A stretch of DNA of 64,000 bases, from NCBI GenBank assembly GCA_026002855.1, contig BPGD01000001.1:2488001-2552000 (forward strand), in the 5' to 3' direction. The notes under the pieces were generated by a model. The model ran no database searches. It was not told the origin of the DNA and saw only the letters and a program-made list of their open reading frames with translations. The DNA is from Bryobacteraceae bacterium. GTDB lineage: Bacteria; Acidobacteriota; Terriglobia; Bryobacterales; Bryobacteraceae. The translations under genes and the position numbers were made by a program. Below, one piece after another: positions 51,402 through 62,533 of the stretch; positions within the stretch are counted from its first letter, which is position 1, and each line of letters opens with the position of its first letter.

Positions 51402-53102
51402 TCACTGCGCCGCGCTTCGCCGGTAGGCGTCGAGCAGATCCTGAAGAGTGAGCTCGCCGAGCAGAAGGCGCGAGTTCATGCGGTCCGTGACGGGCAGGAC
51501 AGTGAGCCCGGTGGCGCCGAAGCGGTGGAGGGCAAGGTCGAGGGGATGATCGGGGTGCATATGGGGCAGGAGCGCAGAAGGCGGGGAGGGCATGGCTTCC
51601 GGCAGGAGAGGGAGCAGTTCGGCCAGGTGCGCGTGGCCGGGGGCGTGGAAGAGTTCTTCCGAGGAGACGATGCCCCAAAGGACGCCGTCGCGCCCGACCA
51701 GGAAGTGGCGGCCCGGGTACAGCGCCGCTTCGCCGACTTCCGTATCGGGATCGAGCAGCAGGCTCACCGGGCGCATGGCGTCGCGGACCATGAGCTCATG
51801 TTCGGTACGCTCGTCTGGCGGTTTGGGAAGGTGGACGCCGTCCTGGGCGGCCAGCTGCTCGTAGATGGGCGTCCGGATCAGGCGGCGCGCCAGCCAGAAG
51901 CTGAGCAGGTTGGAGATCATCAGCGGAACAATAATTGAATAGTCACGGGTCAGCTCGAAGATCATCAGCACGGAGGTCATCGGCGTGCGAATGATGCCGG
52001 CGAAGGTCGTGCCCATGCCCACCAGCGCGTAGGCGCCGGGCGGGCCGGTCATCTCGGGAAACAGCGAATGGCTGAGCGAGCCGATGCTGCCGCCGAGCAT
52101 CGCGCCGAGAAAGAGGCTGGGGCCGAAGATGCCGCCCGGGTTGCCGGAGGCGTAGCACAGCGCCGTGGCGGGCAACTTGAGCAGGAGCAGCAGCAGCATG
52201 ACGTGCCACGCCATACTCCCATTCAGCGCCTGGCCGACGGCGCCATAGCCGACGCCGAGCAGTCCGGGAATCCACCACGCCAGCAGGCCGACGAAGAGGC
52301 CGCCTGCCACGGGCTGCCAGGGAAGCGTGCGCTTGGGCAGCGCCAGAAAACGCTCCCGCAGCTTCACGAGCAGCCACTGGAAGAGCGCCGAGACGAGCCC
52401 GCCGGCCAGTCCAAGCAGGACGTAGACCAGCAGCTCGACCGGCGAGCCCAGGCGGTAGGCAGGGACATGAAACAGGGGCTCGTCGCCCAGCAGCAGGTGC
52501 AGCACCAGCCACGAGGAGGCAGAAGCGAGCACCACGCCCCCGAAGATGCGGGCGTGCATGTCGCCGAGGATCTCCTCGAGCGTGAACAGCACGCCGGCGA
52601 TGGGCGTGTTGAACGCCGCGGCGAGCGCGGCCGCAGCGCCCATCGGGATCAGCGTCGAGGCCTCCCGCTCTTTCAGCCCGACTCTCCTGCCGATGCCGGA
52701 GACGATGCCGGCGCCGATCTGCACGGAAGGCCCTTCGCGGCCGAGCGAGATGCCGCTGCCGAGCGAGACCGAGCAGCAGACGAACTTGCCGATCGCCGTG
52801 CGGAGACTCACCGTGCGGCCGGTGAACAGCGCGGCCTTGGTCTGCGGGATGCCGCTGCCGCGGGCGTCCGGGAAATAGCGGTACAGCAGCAGCCCAGAAA
52901 ACAGCGCCCCTGCGGCCGGGAAGATGAGGCGCATCCAGGCGGGGCTCTCCGCCGTGTAGAGACGTGCGCCCACCAGTTCGGTGGTCCAGATAAAGGCGGC
53001 GATCACCAGGCTGGTGACCACGCCGATCAGAATGGCGAGGGGCGCCTCGCGGTTCTTTTTCAGGAAGCGGACCAGCGCAGCGGCCCGCGAGGAGAAATCC
53101 AT
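51402..53102 (-). CDS. CLC chloride transporter with C-terminal CBS domains
   Basis: 566 aa. Residues ~20-425 are a CLC core with the anion-site motifs GSGIP, GREGP (external gating Glu) and GNPGGIFGPSL. The internal AGVLFTLEEI keeps the acidic pair that in E. coli ClC marks H+/Cl- exchange, so an antiporter is favoured over a channel. About 140 C-terminal residues form a CBS pair (MVRDAMRPVSLLL; ATGLTVLPVTDRMNSRLLG-like) for nucleotide regulation. Confidence 0.9.
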   Translation of the reverse strand: MDFSSRAAALVRFLKKNREAPLAILIGVVTSLVIAAFIWTTELVGARLYTAESPAWMRLIFPAAGALFSGLLLYRYFPDARGSGIPQTKAALFTGRTVSLRTAIGKFVCCSVSLGSGISLGREGPSVQIGAGIVSGIGRRVGLKEREASTLIPMGAAAALAAAFNTPIAGVLFTLEEILGDMHARIFGGVVLASASSWLVLHLLLGDEPLFHVPAYRLGSPVELLVYVLLGLAGGLVSALFQWLLVKLRERFLALPKRTLPWQPVAGGLFVGLLAWWIPGLLGVGYGAVGQALNGSMAWHVMLLLLLLKLPATALCYASGNPGGIFGPSLFLGAMLGGSIGSLSHSLFPEMTGPPGAYALVGMGTTFAGIIRTPMTSVLMIFELTRDYSIIVPLMISNLLSFWLARRLIRTPIYEQLAAQDGVHLPKPPDERTEHELMVRDAMRPVSLLLDPDTEVGEAALYPGRHFLVGRDGVLWGIVSSEELFHAPGHAHLAELLPLLPEAMPSPPSALLPHMHPDHPLDLALHRFGATGLTVLPVTDRMNSRLLLGELTLQDLLDAYRRSAAQ

Positions 53103-53145
53103 CGCGCTTTTTCAGTGTAGGCAAGCCAAACGGGCCGCCGCAGCC

Positions 53146-54723
53146 CTAATGCGGCTGGCTCGAACGGATGGCCCGCAACTGGGGCAATATGTCGCCGATG
53201 GCCACGGGGTCGGATCCGGGCCGGCCGAGCGCGAAGTAGAGCCTGCGATAGAGCGGATACAGCCGTTCGTAGATGGCCGCCTCCTGCGGGTTCGGCTCCA
53301 CCACCCGATAGGTGGGACAAAGCCGCTCCTGCGCTTCTTCGACGGTGCGGAAGGTTCCAGCGGCAAGGAAGGCAAAGATGGCCGAGCCGAGGCTGGTGAC
53401 TTCCTGCGCGGGCACGAGCACCGGCATGCGGAAGACGTTGGCGTAGACGCGGTTCAGCACTTCATTGCGCTGCGGGACGCCGCCGCCGTTGATCACGCGC
53501 CGGATGGGGACGCCATATTCGGCCATGCGTTCCAGAATGATGCGCGTGTGGAAGGCGGTGCCCTCGATGGCCGCAAACAGCTCGTCGGCGGGCGTCGATG
53601 TCAAAGTCCAGCCGAGGGTGACGCCGCCGAGCTCGGCGTTGACCAGCACGGTGCGGTCGCCGTTGTCCCAGCTCATACGGAGCAGGCCGGTGGAGCCCGC
53701 GCGGTAGCTTTCGAGGCCCCGGGAAAGCTGTGCCACCGTCGTGCCGGCGCGCCGTGCGATCGCCTCGAAGATGTCGCCCACCGCGGACAGGCCAGCCTCG
53801 ATGCCGAAATAGTCCGGGTGAATGGAGCCCTGGACCACGCCGCAGACGCCGGGGATCAGGCCCGCCTGTTTTGCGATCGCCATCATACAGGTGGAGGTGC
53901 CGACGACGTTGACGACGTCGCCTTCGCGGATGCCGGCGCCAATGGCGTCCCAGTGGGCGTCGAAGGCGCCCGTCGGGATGGGGATGCCGGCGCGGAGGCC
54001 GAGCCTTTCGGCCCATTCGGGACACAGGCGGCCGGCCAGTTTGTCCGATGTCTGGTAGCGGCCGCGCATCTTTGCGCGCACTCCCGCGAGCAGCGGGTCG
54101 ACGCCTGCGAGAAAGTCCTCCGGCGGCAGCCCGCCGAGTGCGGCGTTCCACATCCACTTGTGGCCCATGGCGCAGACCGAGCGCGGCAGCTCGTCCAGCG
54201 AGCGGATGCCGCACAGCACCGCGGCCACATAATCGCAGTGCTCGATGGCCGTGGCGAAGCGGGCGCGCTTTTCCGGGTTGTGGCGCAGCCAATGGAGAAG
54301 TTTGGAGAAGCCCCACTCGGACGAGTAAACGCCGCCGCACCATTCGATCGCTTCGAGCTTCCATTCGCGCGCTTTGGCGGTGATTTCCGCCGCTTCCCGC
54401 CAGGCGCGGTGGTCGCACCAGAGGTAATAATCGTCGAGCGGCTCGAGGTTCTCATCGAGAACGAGCACCGTGGAGCCGGTGGTGTCGAGCGCGATGGCTT
54501 CCACCTGATCGCCGCGGATGCCCGCTGATTGCAGCGCCGCCCTGGCAGCCACGGCGAGCGCGCTCATGTGGTCGGCGTGGCTCTGGGTGGCGTAATCGGG
54601 ATCTTCGCGGCGGCGGTGCACCGGATATTCAGCCACGGCAGCGCCGATCCTGCCGCTGTTGCTGTCAAACAGGGAAACCCGTACGCTCTGTGTGCCGAAA
54701 TCCACGCCTGCGACGATGGCCAT
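53146..54723 (-). CDS. araB: Ribulokinase
   Basis: 525 aa FGGY-family kinase from the ATG at 54723 (GGAGG and GGAAAGG upstream). N-terminal GVDFGTQSVRVSLFD, then YYLWCDHRAWREAAEI, substrate region GTSTCMMAIAK, and C-terminal FHTRIILERMAEYGVPIRRV with INGGGVPQRN and the TSLGSAIFAFLAAG segment typical of AraB. It phosphorylates L-ribulose. It diverges from araD across 71 bp, suggesting a shared arabinose-responsive control region; no araA or AraC/R regulator is in the window. Confidence 0.9.
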   Translation of the reverse strand: MAIVAGVDFGTQSVRVSLFDSNSGRIGAAVAEYPVHRRREDPDYATQSHADHMSALAVAARAALQSAGIRGDQVEAIALDTTGSTVLVLDENLEPLDDYYLWCDHRAWREAAEITAKAREWKLEAIEWCGGVYSSEWGFSKLLHWLRHNPEKRARFATAIEHCDYVAAVLCGIRSLDELPRSVCAMGHKWMWNAALGGLPPEDFLAGVDPLLAGVRAKMRGRYQTSDKLAGRLCPEWAERLGLRAGIPIPTGAFDAHWDAIGAGIREGDVVNVVGTSTCMMAIAKQAGLIPGVCGVVQGSIHPDYFGIEAGLSAVGDIFEAIARRAGTTVAQLSRGLESYRAGSTGLLRMSWDNGDRTVLVNAELGGVTLGWTLTSTPADELFAAIEGTAFHTRIILERMAEYGVPIRRVINGGGVPQRNEVLNRVYANVFRMPVLVPAQEVTSLGSAIFAFLAAGTFRTVEEAQERLCPTYRVVEPNPQEAAIYERLYPLYRRLYFALGRPGSDPVAIGDILPQLRAIRSSQPH

Positions 54724-54794
54724 CGCCTTTCCAACCTCCCCGGGAGACTTGTCATGATATCGCATACACTCGGAATGGAGGTCAATGGAAGCGG

Positions 54795-55487
54795 ATGCGG
54801 ATACCTGCCCTGCGAGAGGAAGTGCTGGAGGCCAACCTTGAGATCGTCCGGCGCGGGCTGGTGCTTTACACGTTCGGCAATGCCAGCGGCTACGACCCGG
54901 CCGAGGGCCTGGTGGCGATCAAGCCCAGCGGAGTGCCTTTCGAGAAGCTCCGTCCGGAAGACATGGTGGTGACCGACCTCGAGGGCAGGATCGTGGAAGG
55001 CACGCTGCGGCCCTCTTCCGACCTCGACACGCACCTTGAGATCTACCGCAATTTCCGCGGCGTGCGCGGCGTCGTGCACACGCACTCGACCTACGCCACC
55101 GCCTTCGCGCAGGCGCGGCGCGAAATTCCTTGTCTGGGGACGACCCACGCCGACTATTTTCACGGGCCGGTGCCGGTGACCGAGCCGCTCAGCGAGGAGG
55201 AAATCCGCACGGGATACGAGCTCAACACCGGGCGGGCGATCGTGCGCCGGTTTGCGGCGCTGGATCCGCTGACGCAGCCCGGGGTGTTGGTGGCCTCGCA
55301 CGGGCCGTTTGCCTGGGGCCGGAGCCCGTCGCAGGCGGCGATGCACGCGGTGCTGCTCGAAGAGATCGCACGGATGGCGGCGCTGACGCTCGCGCTCAGG
55401 CCGGACGCCGCGCCGATCGCGAGTCCGCTGCACGACGAGCACTTCCTGCGCAAGCACGGGCCGCAGGCGCGCTACGGGCAGGGCTGA
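54795..55487 (+). CDS. araD: L-ribulose-5-phosphate 4-epimerase
   Basis: 230 aa from the ATG at 54795 (GGAAGCGG just upstream). Class II aldolase/AraD fold: VLYTFGNASGYDPAEGLVAIKPSG, then the zinc histidines in GVVHTHSTYATAFAQA, TTHADYFHGPVPVTEP and the later ASHGPFAWG. It converts L-ribulose 5-phosphate to D-xylulose 5-phosphate, the step after AraB. Confidence 0.93.
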   Translation: MRIPALREEVLEANLEIVRRGLVLYTFGNASGYDPAEGLVAIKPSGVPFEKLRPEDMVVTDLEGRIVEGTLRPSSDLDTHLEIYRNFRGVRGVVHTHSTYATAFAQARREIPCLGTTHADYFHGPVPVTEPLSEEEIRTGYELNTGRAIVRRFAALDPLTQPGVLVASHGPFAWGRSPSQAAMHAVLLEEIARMAALTLALRPDAAPIASPLHDEHFLRKHGPQARYGQG

Positions 55488-55494
55488 AACAGAA

Positions 55495-57186
55495 CTACCA
55501 GAAAATGATCTGAAGCAGCAGGAACACGCCGCCGACGACTCCGGCCCAGAAGATGGGCCGCTGCCAGAGGGGCATGTCGCGTTCGTGCGGCACGTCGGTG
55601 CAGCCGTAGACAAGCCCGCGCAGGGCGCTTTCAGGCAGCGGCCTGGTCAGATAGCTCACCACCACGGTGACCACGACGCAGATGATCCAGCTCCACAGAG
55701 CGCGGTACATGTTCTCGGCCATGTCCTTCGCATGCGGCGAGAGGGCGATGTAGCGCAAGGCGGAGGGATCCATCTTGACCCAGGCCCACATGGCGATGCT
55801 CGACAGCGTCCCGGCGAGCAGCCCCCAGAAGCCGCCGGCCGGGGTAGCGCGCTTCCATAGCATGCCGAGCAGCACCGTGCCGAACAGCGGCGCGATGAAG
55901 AAGCTGAACAACGCCTGGACGTAATCCATGATGGACTTGAACTGCATGACCAGGTAGGCCGTGCCGATGGAGACGAGCACGCCGAGGATGGTGCACCAGC
56001 GGCCCATGGACACATAGTGCGCGTCCGGGGCCTCCTTCTTCCACAGCGCGCGATAGATGTCGTACGTCCACACGGTGGCGAAGGCGCTCACGTTGCCGGC
56101 CATGCCGCTCATGAAGCCGGCGATCAGCGCGGTGATGCCCAATCCGAGCAGCCCCGGGCCGGCGTAGCGGGCCAGCATCAGCGGCAGCACCTCGTTGTAG
56201 CTGTGCCCGCCGGCCGAGACGGCGACGTCTTCCGGCTGTAGACGGATGGGCAGCACCGCCAGCCCCAGCAGCCCGGGCAGGATCACGATGAACGGCACCA
56301 TCATCTTGAATGCCGCGCCGATGACCGGCGCCAGCTTGGCCGCGCGCAGATCCTTGGCCGCCAGCACGCGCTGGACGACGAGGAAATCCGTGGTCCAGTA
56401 GCCGAAGCTGATCACCCAGCCAAGCCCGAAGACGATGCCCGTCCAGTGGATGCCCATCGGGTTGTCGGTGAAGCTGCCCATTGTGCGCCACAGATGCGTG
56501 TAGTCCTGTCCCGGAAAGTTGGTCTGGATGCGGGCCACCATGCCGTCCCAGCCCCCGGCTTCGATCAGGCCGACGATCGGAATGACCAGCGCGCCGGCCC
56601 AGATGAGAATGAACTGGAGCACTTCATTGAAGATGGCCGACCTCAGGCCGCCGAGGGCCACATAGATGGCCACCGTGAGCGAGCTCACCCAGATGGAAAA
56701 GTTGATGTCCCAGCCGAGAACGACTTTCATCACCAGGGCCATCGAGTACATATTGATGCCGCTCATCAGCACCGTCATGAAGCCGAAGGTGATGGCCGAC
56801 AGCGCGCGGGCCGGCTCGCCGAAGCGGAGCTTCAGATATCCGGGGACGGAGTGAGTCTTCGAGATGTAGTAGAAGGGCATCATCACGACGCCGAGGAAGA
56901 GCATCGCCGGAATGGCGCCCACCCAGTACCAGTGCGTGGCGAGAATGCCGTACTGATAGGCCGCCGCCGCCCAGCCCATGAGTTCGAGCGAGCCCAGATT
57001 GGCCGCGAGGAAGCTGAGGCCGGCGATCCATGCCGTCATTTCCCGCCCGGCGAGGAAGAAATCCTCGCCCGTGCCGGACCGGCCCTTCAGATAGAAGCCG
57101 ATGCCCAGCACCATCGCGAAGTAGATGGCGATGATCGCAATGTCGATCCCGCCAAGGCTGATGAGTCTGCTGGCTGCCTGCTGCAT
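55495..57186 (-). CDS. Sodium:solute symporter (SSS family)
   Basis: 563 aa, ~14 hydrophobic helices. The SSS signature GSLELMGWAAAAYQYG and GFMSGMAGNVSAFATVWTYDIY are seen, with SGRSGTGEDFFLAGREM-like loop near the start (GTGEDFFLAGREM). Best similarity in kind is to Na+/sugar (SglT-like) symporters. It ends 7 bp from araD in the opposite direction, so L-arabinose or related sugar uptake is a reasonable but unproven role. Confidence 0.88.
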   Translation of the reverse strand: MQQAASRLISLGGIDIAIIAIYFAMVLGIGFYLKGRSGTGEDFFLAGREMTAWIAGLSFLAANLGSLELMGWAAAAYQYGILATHWYWVGAIPAMLFLGVVMMPFYYISKTHSVPGYLKLRFGEPARALSAITFGFMTVLMSGINMYSMALVMKVVLGWDINFSIWVSSLTVAIYVALGGLRSAIFNEVLQFILIWAGALVIPIVGLIEAGGWDGMVARIQTNFPGQDYTHLWRTMGSFTDNPMGIHWTGIVFGLGWVISFGYWTTDFLVVQRVLAAKDLRAAKLAPVIGAAFKMMVPFIVILPGLLGLAVLPIRLQPEDVAVSAGGHSYNEVLPLMLARYAGPGLLGLGITALIAGFMSGMAGNVSAFATVWTYDIYRALWKKEAPDAHYVSMGRWCTILGVLVSIGTAYLVMQFKSIMDYVQALFSFFIAPLFGTVLLGMLWKRATPAGGFWGLLAGTLSSIAMWAWVKMDPSALRYIALSPHAKDMAENMYRALWSWIICVVVTVVVSYLTRPLPESALRGLVYGCTDVPHERDMPLWQRPIFWAGVVGGVFLLLQIIFW

Positions 57187-57241
57187 GGCTGACCTGAAAT
57201 CCTATCGTAAGCGAACCGGCCCGCGCCAGGGGCGAAACGTT

Positions 57242-58240
57242 TCAATGGGCGGAGGCAAGGAACTCGCGCACGGCGGCGGCGATGCGCGCGTCGGCGCAGC
57301 GCGTGGCGAGATGGCCGCAGTCGGTGTCGAGCCGCAGCACGTCGAAGCCCGCCAGAGCGGCCATTTCGAGGGCCGGCAGCGGGTTCACCATGTGGTCCTG
57401 CGCCGAGGCCACCACCAGCACCCGCGCCTGTACGGCCGCGCCCGCCTTTTCCATCGAGCCGCCAAAGCGCCGCGTCACGTCGTGGCCGAGCATCGCGCGC
57501 AACTGGGCTGCATAGTCGCGCGGATCCATGCCCTTGCGCGCGTCGGCTTCCAGCTGGCGGAGGAACGCGTCCAGGCCCTCGCGCGGGCGGTTTGCGTGGA
57601 TCCAGGCGGGCGAGGTGAGAGCGAATTCGTGCATCAGGCGCACGGCCGGCATGGCCTCGCGCGGATCGCGTCCAGCCTGTTCCAGGGCCTCGATGGCACG
57701 CAGCTCGGCGCTCCAGAGCAGGATGTCGGAGGCGCTCAGCCGCGGCGAGCCGACAATCGGCACGGCGGCGCGCATCATCTCCGGATGCGCGGTGATCCAT
57801 TCAAACGTCTGCATGCCGCCCATCGAGATGCCGATGACGGCGTGAAGGCGCTTCAGGCCGAGGCGTTCGCTCACCAGCCGGCGCTCGGCCTCCACCATGT
57901 CGGCGATGGAGAGATCGCGCAGCGCTTCGCCGGTGTTGGAAGGCGAGCAACTGACGCCGTTGCCGAGGGCGTCCACCGTGATCACGAAGTGGCGGGCGGG
58001 ATCAACCAGCCGGTTGGGACCCACCAGAGCGTCCAGTTGTTCGCTTTTGCCCGTAAACCAGGTGGGGAACAGGACGGCGTTTGACCTGGCTGCGTCGAGG
58101 GTTCCATACGTGCGATAGCCGATCCGGCATGAGGGTACCGTCCGGCCGTTGGCCAGGCGCAGGTCCCGCAGGTCGGCAAACTGAAGGGGCGGCTGGCCGA
58201 GGGCGGCCGCCGCCAGAAGAACGGCAAGCCCGAATCTCAT
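57242..58240 (-). CDS. Exported MetX-like alpha/beta hydrolase
   Basis: 332 aa. The sequence is close in kind to homoserine O-acetyltransferases: GRTVPSCRIGYRTYGTLDA, GNGVSCSPSNTG, nucleophile elbow IGISMGGMQTFEW, later Asp (ASAQDHMVNP) and His (DTDCGHLATRC). Unlike MetX it has an N-terminal signal peptide (FGLAVLLAAAALGQP) and lacks flanking met genes, so it is more likely a periplasmic esterase or acyltransferase. Confidence 0.8.
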   Translation of the reverse strand: MRFGLAVLLAAAALGQPPLQFADLRDLRLANGRTVPSCRIGYRTYGTLDAARSNAVLFPTWFTGKSEQLDALVGPNRLVDPARHFVITVDALGNGVSCSPSNTGEALRDLSIADMVEAERRLVSERLGLKRLHAVIGISMGGMQTFEWITAHPEMMRAAVPIVGSPRLSASDILLWSAELRAIEALEQAGRDPREAMPAVRLMHEFALTSPAWIHANRPREGLDAFLRQLEADARKGMDPRDYAAQLRAMLGHDVTRRFGGSMEKAGAAVQARVLVVASAQDHMVNPLPALEMAALAGFDVLRLDTDCGHLATRCADARIAAAVREFLASAH

Positions 58241-58253
58241 GCAGCCGAGCTTA

Positions 58254-58919
58254 CTACGGCCGCGACCTGCCCGAGGCGGCGGGCGAGGCCACCAGCCGGG
58301 GCAGGATTTTTTTCTCGGGGATGAAAGGCTGCTCGGCGCCGGGGATGACCGGCTCAGCGGGGTGACGGATGAGGAATCCGAGCACGCTGCTGCTGAGCAG
58401 CAGGGCGATGCCGATGAGGAACATGCCGGCCACGTGGAGACGGTCGGCCCGCGCCACCAGATCGAAGGGGAGCGACACGGTCTGCGGACGGTCGCCGACC
58501 TGCGGCGCCCGCAGCAGGAACGCATGGGCTGAAACCAGCGGCCCGGTCTCGCCCCGCGACACGAGCATCCAGCGCGAGCCTGCCGGCAGAAGGATACGCG
58601 CGACCGCCGCCGGCAGGTGCGCTCGCAGGGGCGTTGCCAGCACTTCGGGCAGGCGGGAGTCGGGCAGGATGGTCAGGCAGCCGCCGTCCTGCGTGCACGC
58701 CTGAAGACGAGCCTCGAAGTACGGTGTGCCCTCCGACTTTGCGATCAATGGATCGGGCTCCGGCCGCCACTCGAGCGGGCTGGCCCAGGCCGGACTCGCC
58801 CCGAGGCCCAGGCAGAGCAGCCACGAAAGGATTGCGAGGACGACGGCGCCGCGGCGGGACGCTGACCCCTGGCTCCCGGCTCGCCGGCCGGGAGTGGATC
58901 GAAAGAGGGTTCCAGACAC
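58254..58919 (-). CDS. Membrane-anchored protein of unknown function
   Basis: 221 aa from a GTG at 58919; the start is uncertain. A signal-like segment (VVLAILSWLLCLGLGAS) leads a ~130-residue extracytoplasmic domain with one CTQDGGC pair, then one C-terminal helix (VAGMFLIGIALLLSSSVLGFLI) and a short cytoplasmic tail. No family recognised. It precedes the MetX-like gene by 13 bp, so they may be one transcript. Confidence 0.55.
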   Translation of the reverse strand: MSGTLFRSTPGRRAGSQGSASRRGAVVLAILSWLLCLGLGASPAWASPLEWRPEPDPLIAKSEGTPYFEARLQACTQDGGCLTILPDSRLPEVLATPLRAHLPAAVARILLPAGSRWMLVSRGETGPLVSAHAFLLRAPQVGDRPQTVSLPFDLVARADRLHVAGMFLIGIALLLSSSVLGFLIRHPAEPVIPGAEQPFIPEKKILPRLVASPAASGRSRP

Positions 58920-59099
58920 GGCAGTGTTCGCTCCCTGGCTTTCGATCGGTTCGGTTGTTTCGGCTTTCCAATGGATGGGTGGCGTGGCGGGAGCAAATTT
59001 CTCCGGAAAAGTTCTAGTACCGTTGGCACTGCCGGGATACTGGTTGAAGAGCCTGAGACGGCGCGCATGGGGAGGATTTCCTGACGGCCGGCAGGGCGG

Positions 59100-59129
59100 T
59101 TGACAAGGATTTCGGAGTCGAGCTACGCT
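59100..59129 (+). promoter_or_regulatory. Promoter of the str operon
   Basis: Perfect -35 TTGACA at 59100-59105, 18-bp spacer, -10 TACGCT at 59124-59129. It is the best promoter-like match in the 541-bp gap before rpsL and points the right way. Confidence 0.6.
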
Positions 59130-59136
59130 GAAAGAG

Positions 59137-59460
59137 TTCGAGGAGCTCTCTGCACCGCTCCTGGTGACCCTTCCCCGCCGCTGGCCGTGAAAGCGGCCGC
59201 AAGGGAAGCCGACCGGGGGCCCGCCCCGAGGTTCCCTCAGACATCGAGCTGAGCGGAGCATGGGCGTGTCCGAAGTAGACCCTCACTGACGAGCGACGGC
59301 GGGGCGATGTCCTGCCGTGCGCCGAGTCACGCGAAGAGCACTGGATTCAGGCTGCCGGCAGGCGGCTGGCGTGCGGGCCCGGGCCGGGCCGGCGCGTTGG
59401 CCGCGCGATGCCTCCGGTGGCAGGTTTGGGTTGGAAACAGGATTGTTCTGAGGGACGTTC
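59137..59460 (+). promoter_or_regulatory. Long leader of the rpsL-rpsG-fusA-tuf mRNA
   Basis: If transcription starts near 59137 the leader is about 325 nt. It holds several GC-rich inverted segments, including GGGAA...TTCCC arms around 59198-59235. A regulatory RNA role such as ribosomal-protein autoregulation is possible; no known motif was recognised. Confidence 0.4.
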
Positions 59461-59853
59461 GTGCCGACATTCAATCAGCTGGTTCGCAAGGGAAGAAAGC
59501 CGCCGCGCTACAAGACGGCGAGCCCGGCTTTGCAGGGCTGCCCCCAGAAGCGGGGCGTTTGCACGCGTGTGTACACGACCACGCCGAAGAAGCCGAACTC
59601 GGCGCTGCGCAAGGTGGCCCGCGTGCGGCTGACCAACGGGATTGAGGTGACCACGTACATCCCGGGCGTCGGCCACAACCTCCAGGAGCACTCGATTGTG
59701 CTGATCCGCGGCGGCCGTGTGAAGGACCTGCCCGGCGTGCGCTATCACGTCATCCGCGGCGCCCTGGATGCGGCCGGCGTGGCGGGGCGCATGCAGGGGC
59801 GTTCCAAGTACGGGGCGAAGCGGCCCAAGGCCGGCGCGCCCGCCAAGAAGTAA
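59461..59853 (+). CDS. rpsL: 30S ribosomal protein S12
   Basis: 130 aa, start GTG at 59461 with GAGGGA 7 nt upstream. Universal S12 sequence: [55 protein letters not shown]. Lys43, Lys88 and Pro91 are the wild-type residues at the usual streptomycin-resistance positions. It is the first gene of the str operon. Confidence 0.98.
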   Translation: MPTFNQLVRKGRKPPRYKTASPALQGCPQKRGVCTRVYTTTPKKPNSALRKVARVRLTNGIEVTTYIPGVGHNLQEHSIVLIRGGRVKDLPGVRYHVIRGALDAAGVAGRMQGRSKYGAKRPKAGAPAKK

Positions 59854-59868
59854 AGGAGCTTGTAGAGA

Positions 59869-60339
59869 ATGGCCCGCAGACGACGCGCCGAAGTCCGCCA
59901 GATCCCGCCGGACAGCGTCTACAACTCGACGCTGGCGGAGAAGTTCATCAACTCGATGATGTGGGACGGCAAGAAGACCGTCTCGCAGCGCATTTTCTAC
60001 ACGGCGATGGACACCATCCGCGAGCGCACCGGCGACGACCCGCTGAAGCTGTTCAAGAAGGCGGTGGAGAACTGCAAGCCGCTCGTGGAAGTGAAGACCC
60101 GCCGCGTGGGCGGCGCCAACTACCAGGTGCCGGTTGAGGTGCCCGCCAACCGGCGCACTTCGCTGGCCATCCGCTGGCTGATCCAGAGCGCCCGCGCCCG
60201 CGCCGAAAAGAGCATGGCCGAGAAGCTGGCCAACGAACTGATGGACGCCGCCAACCTGCGCGGCGCCGCCATCAAGAAGAAGGACGACGTCCACCGCATG
60301 GCGGAAGCCAACAAGGCGTTCGCCCACTACCGCTGGTGA
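59869..60339 (+). CDS. rpsG: 30S ribosomal protein S7
   Basis: 156 aa, normal length. [11 protein letters not shown] start, [39 protein letters not shown] and [12 protein letters not shown] are typical S7. It binds the 3' domain of 16S rRNA. AAGGAG lies 11 nt before the ATG, 15 bp after rpsL. Confidence 0.98.
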   Translation: MARRRRAEVRQIPPDSVYNSTLAEKFINSMMWDGKKTVSQRIFYTAMDTIRERTGDDPLKLFKKAVENCKPLVEVKTRRVGGANYQVPVEVPANRRTSLAIRWLIQSARARAEKSMAEKLANELMDAANLRGAAIKKKDDVHRMAEANKAFAHYRW

Positions 60340-60381
60340 AAGGAGAATCCGAGCTGAGCCGCCGCGCCTGCGACGACTGAT

Positions 60382-62472
<2,091 letters not shown>

Positions 62473-62533
62473 CAGGCAAGAGGCAATTCACGACTGACAG
62501 GTTCGATCACTCGGACAGGAGACAGGAAAGCTC

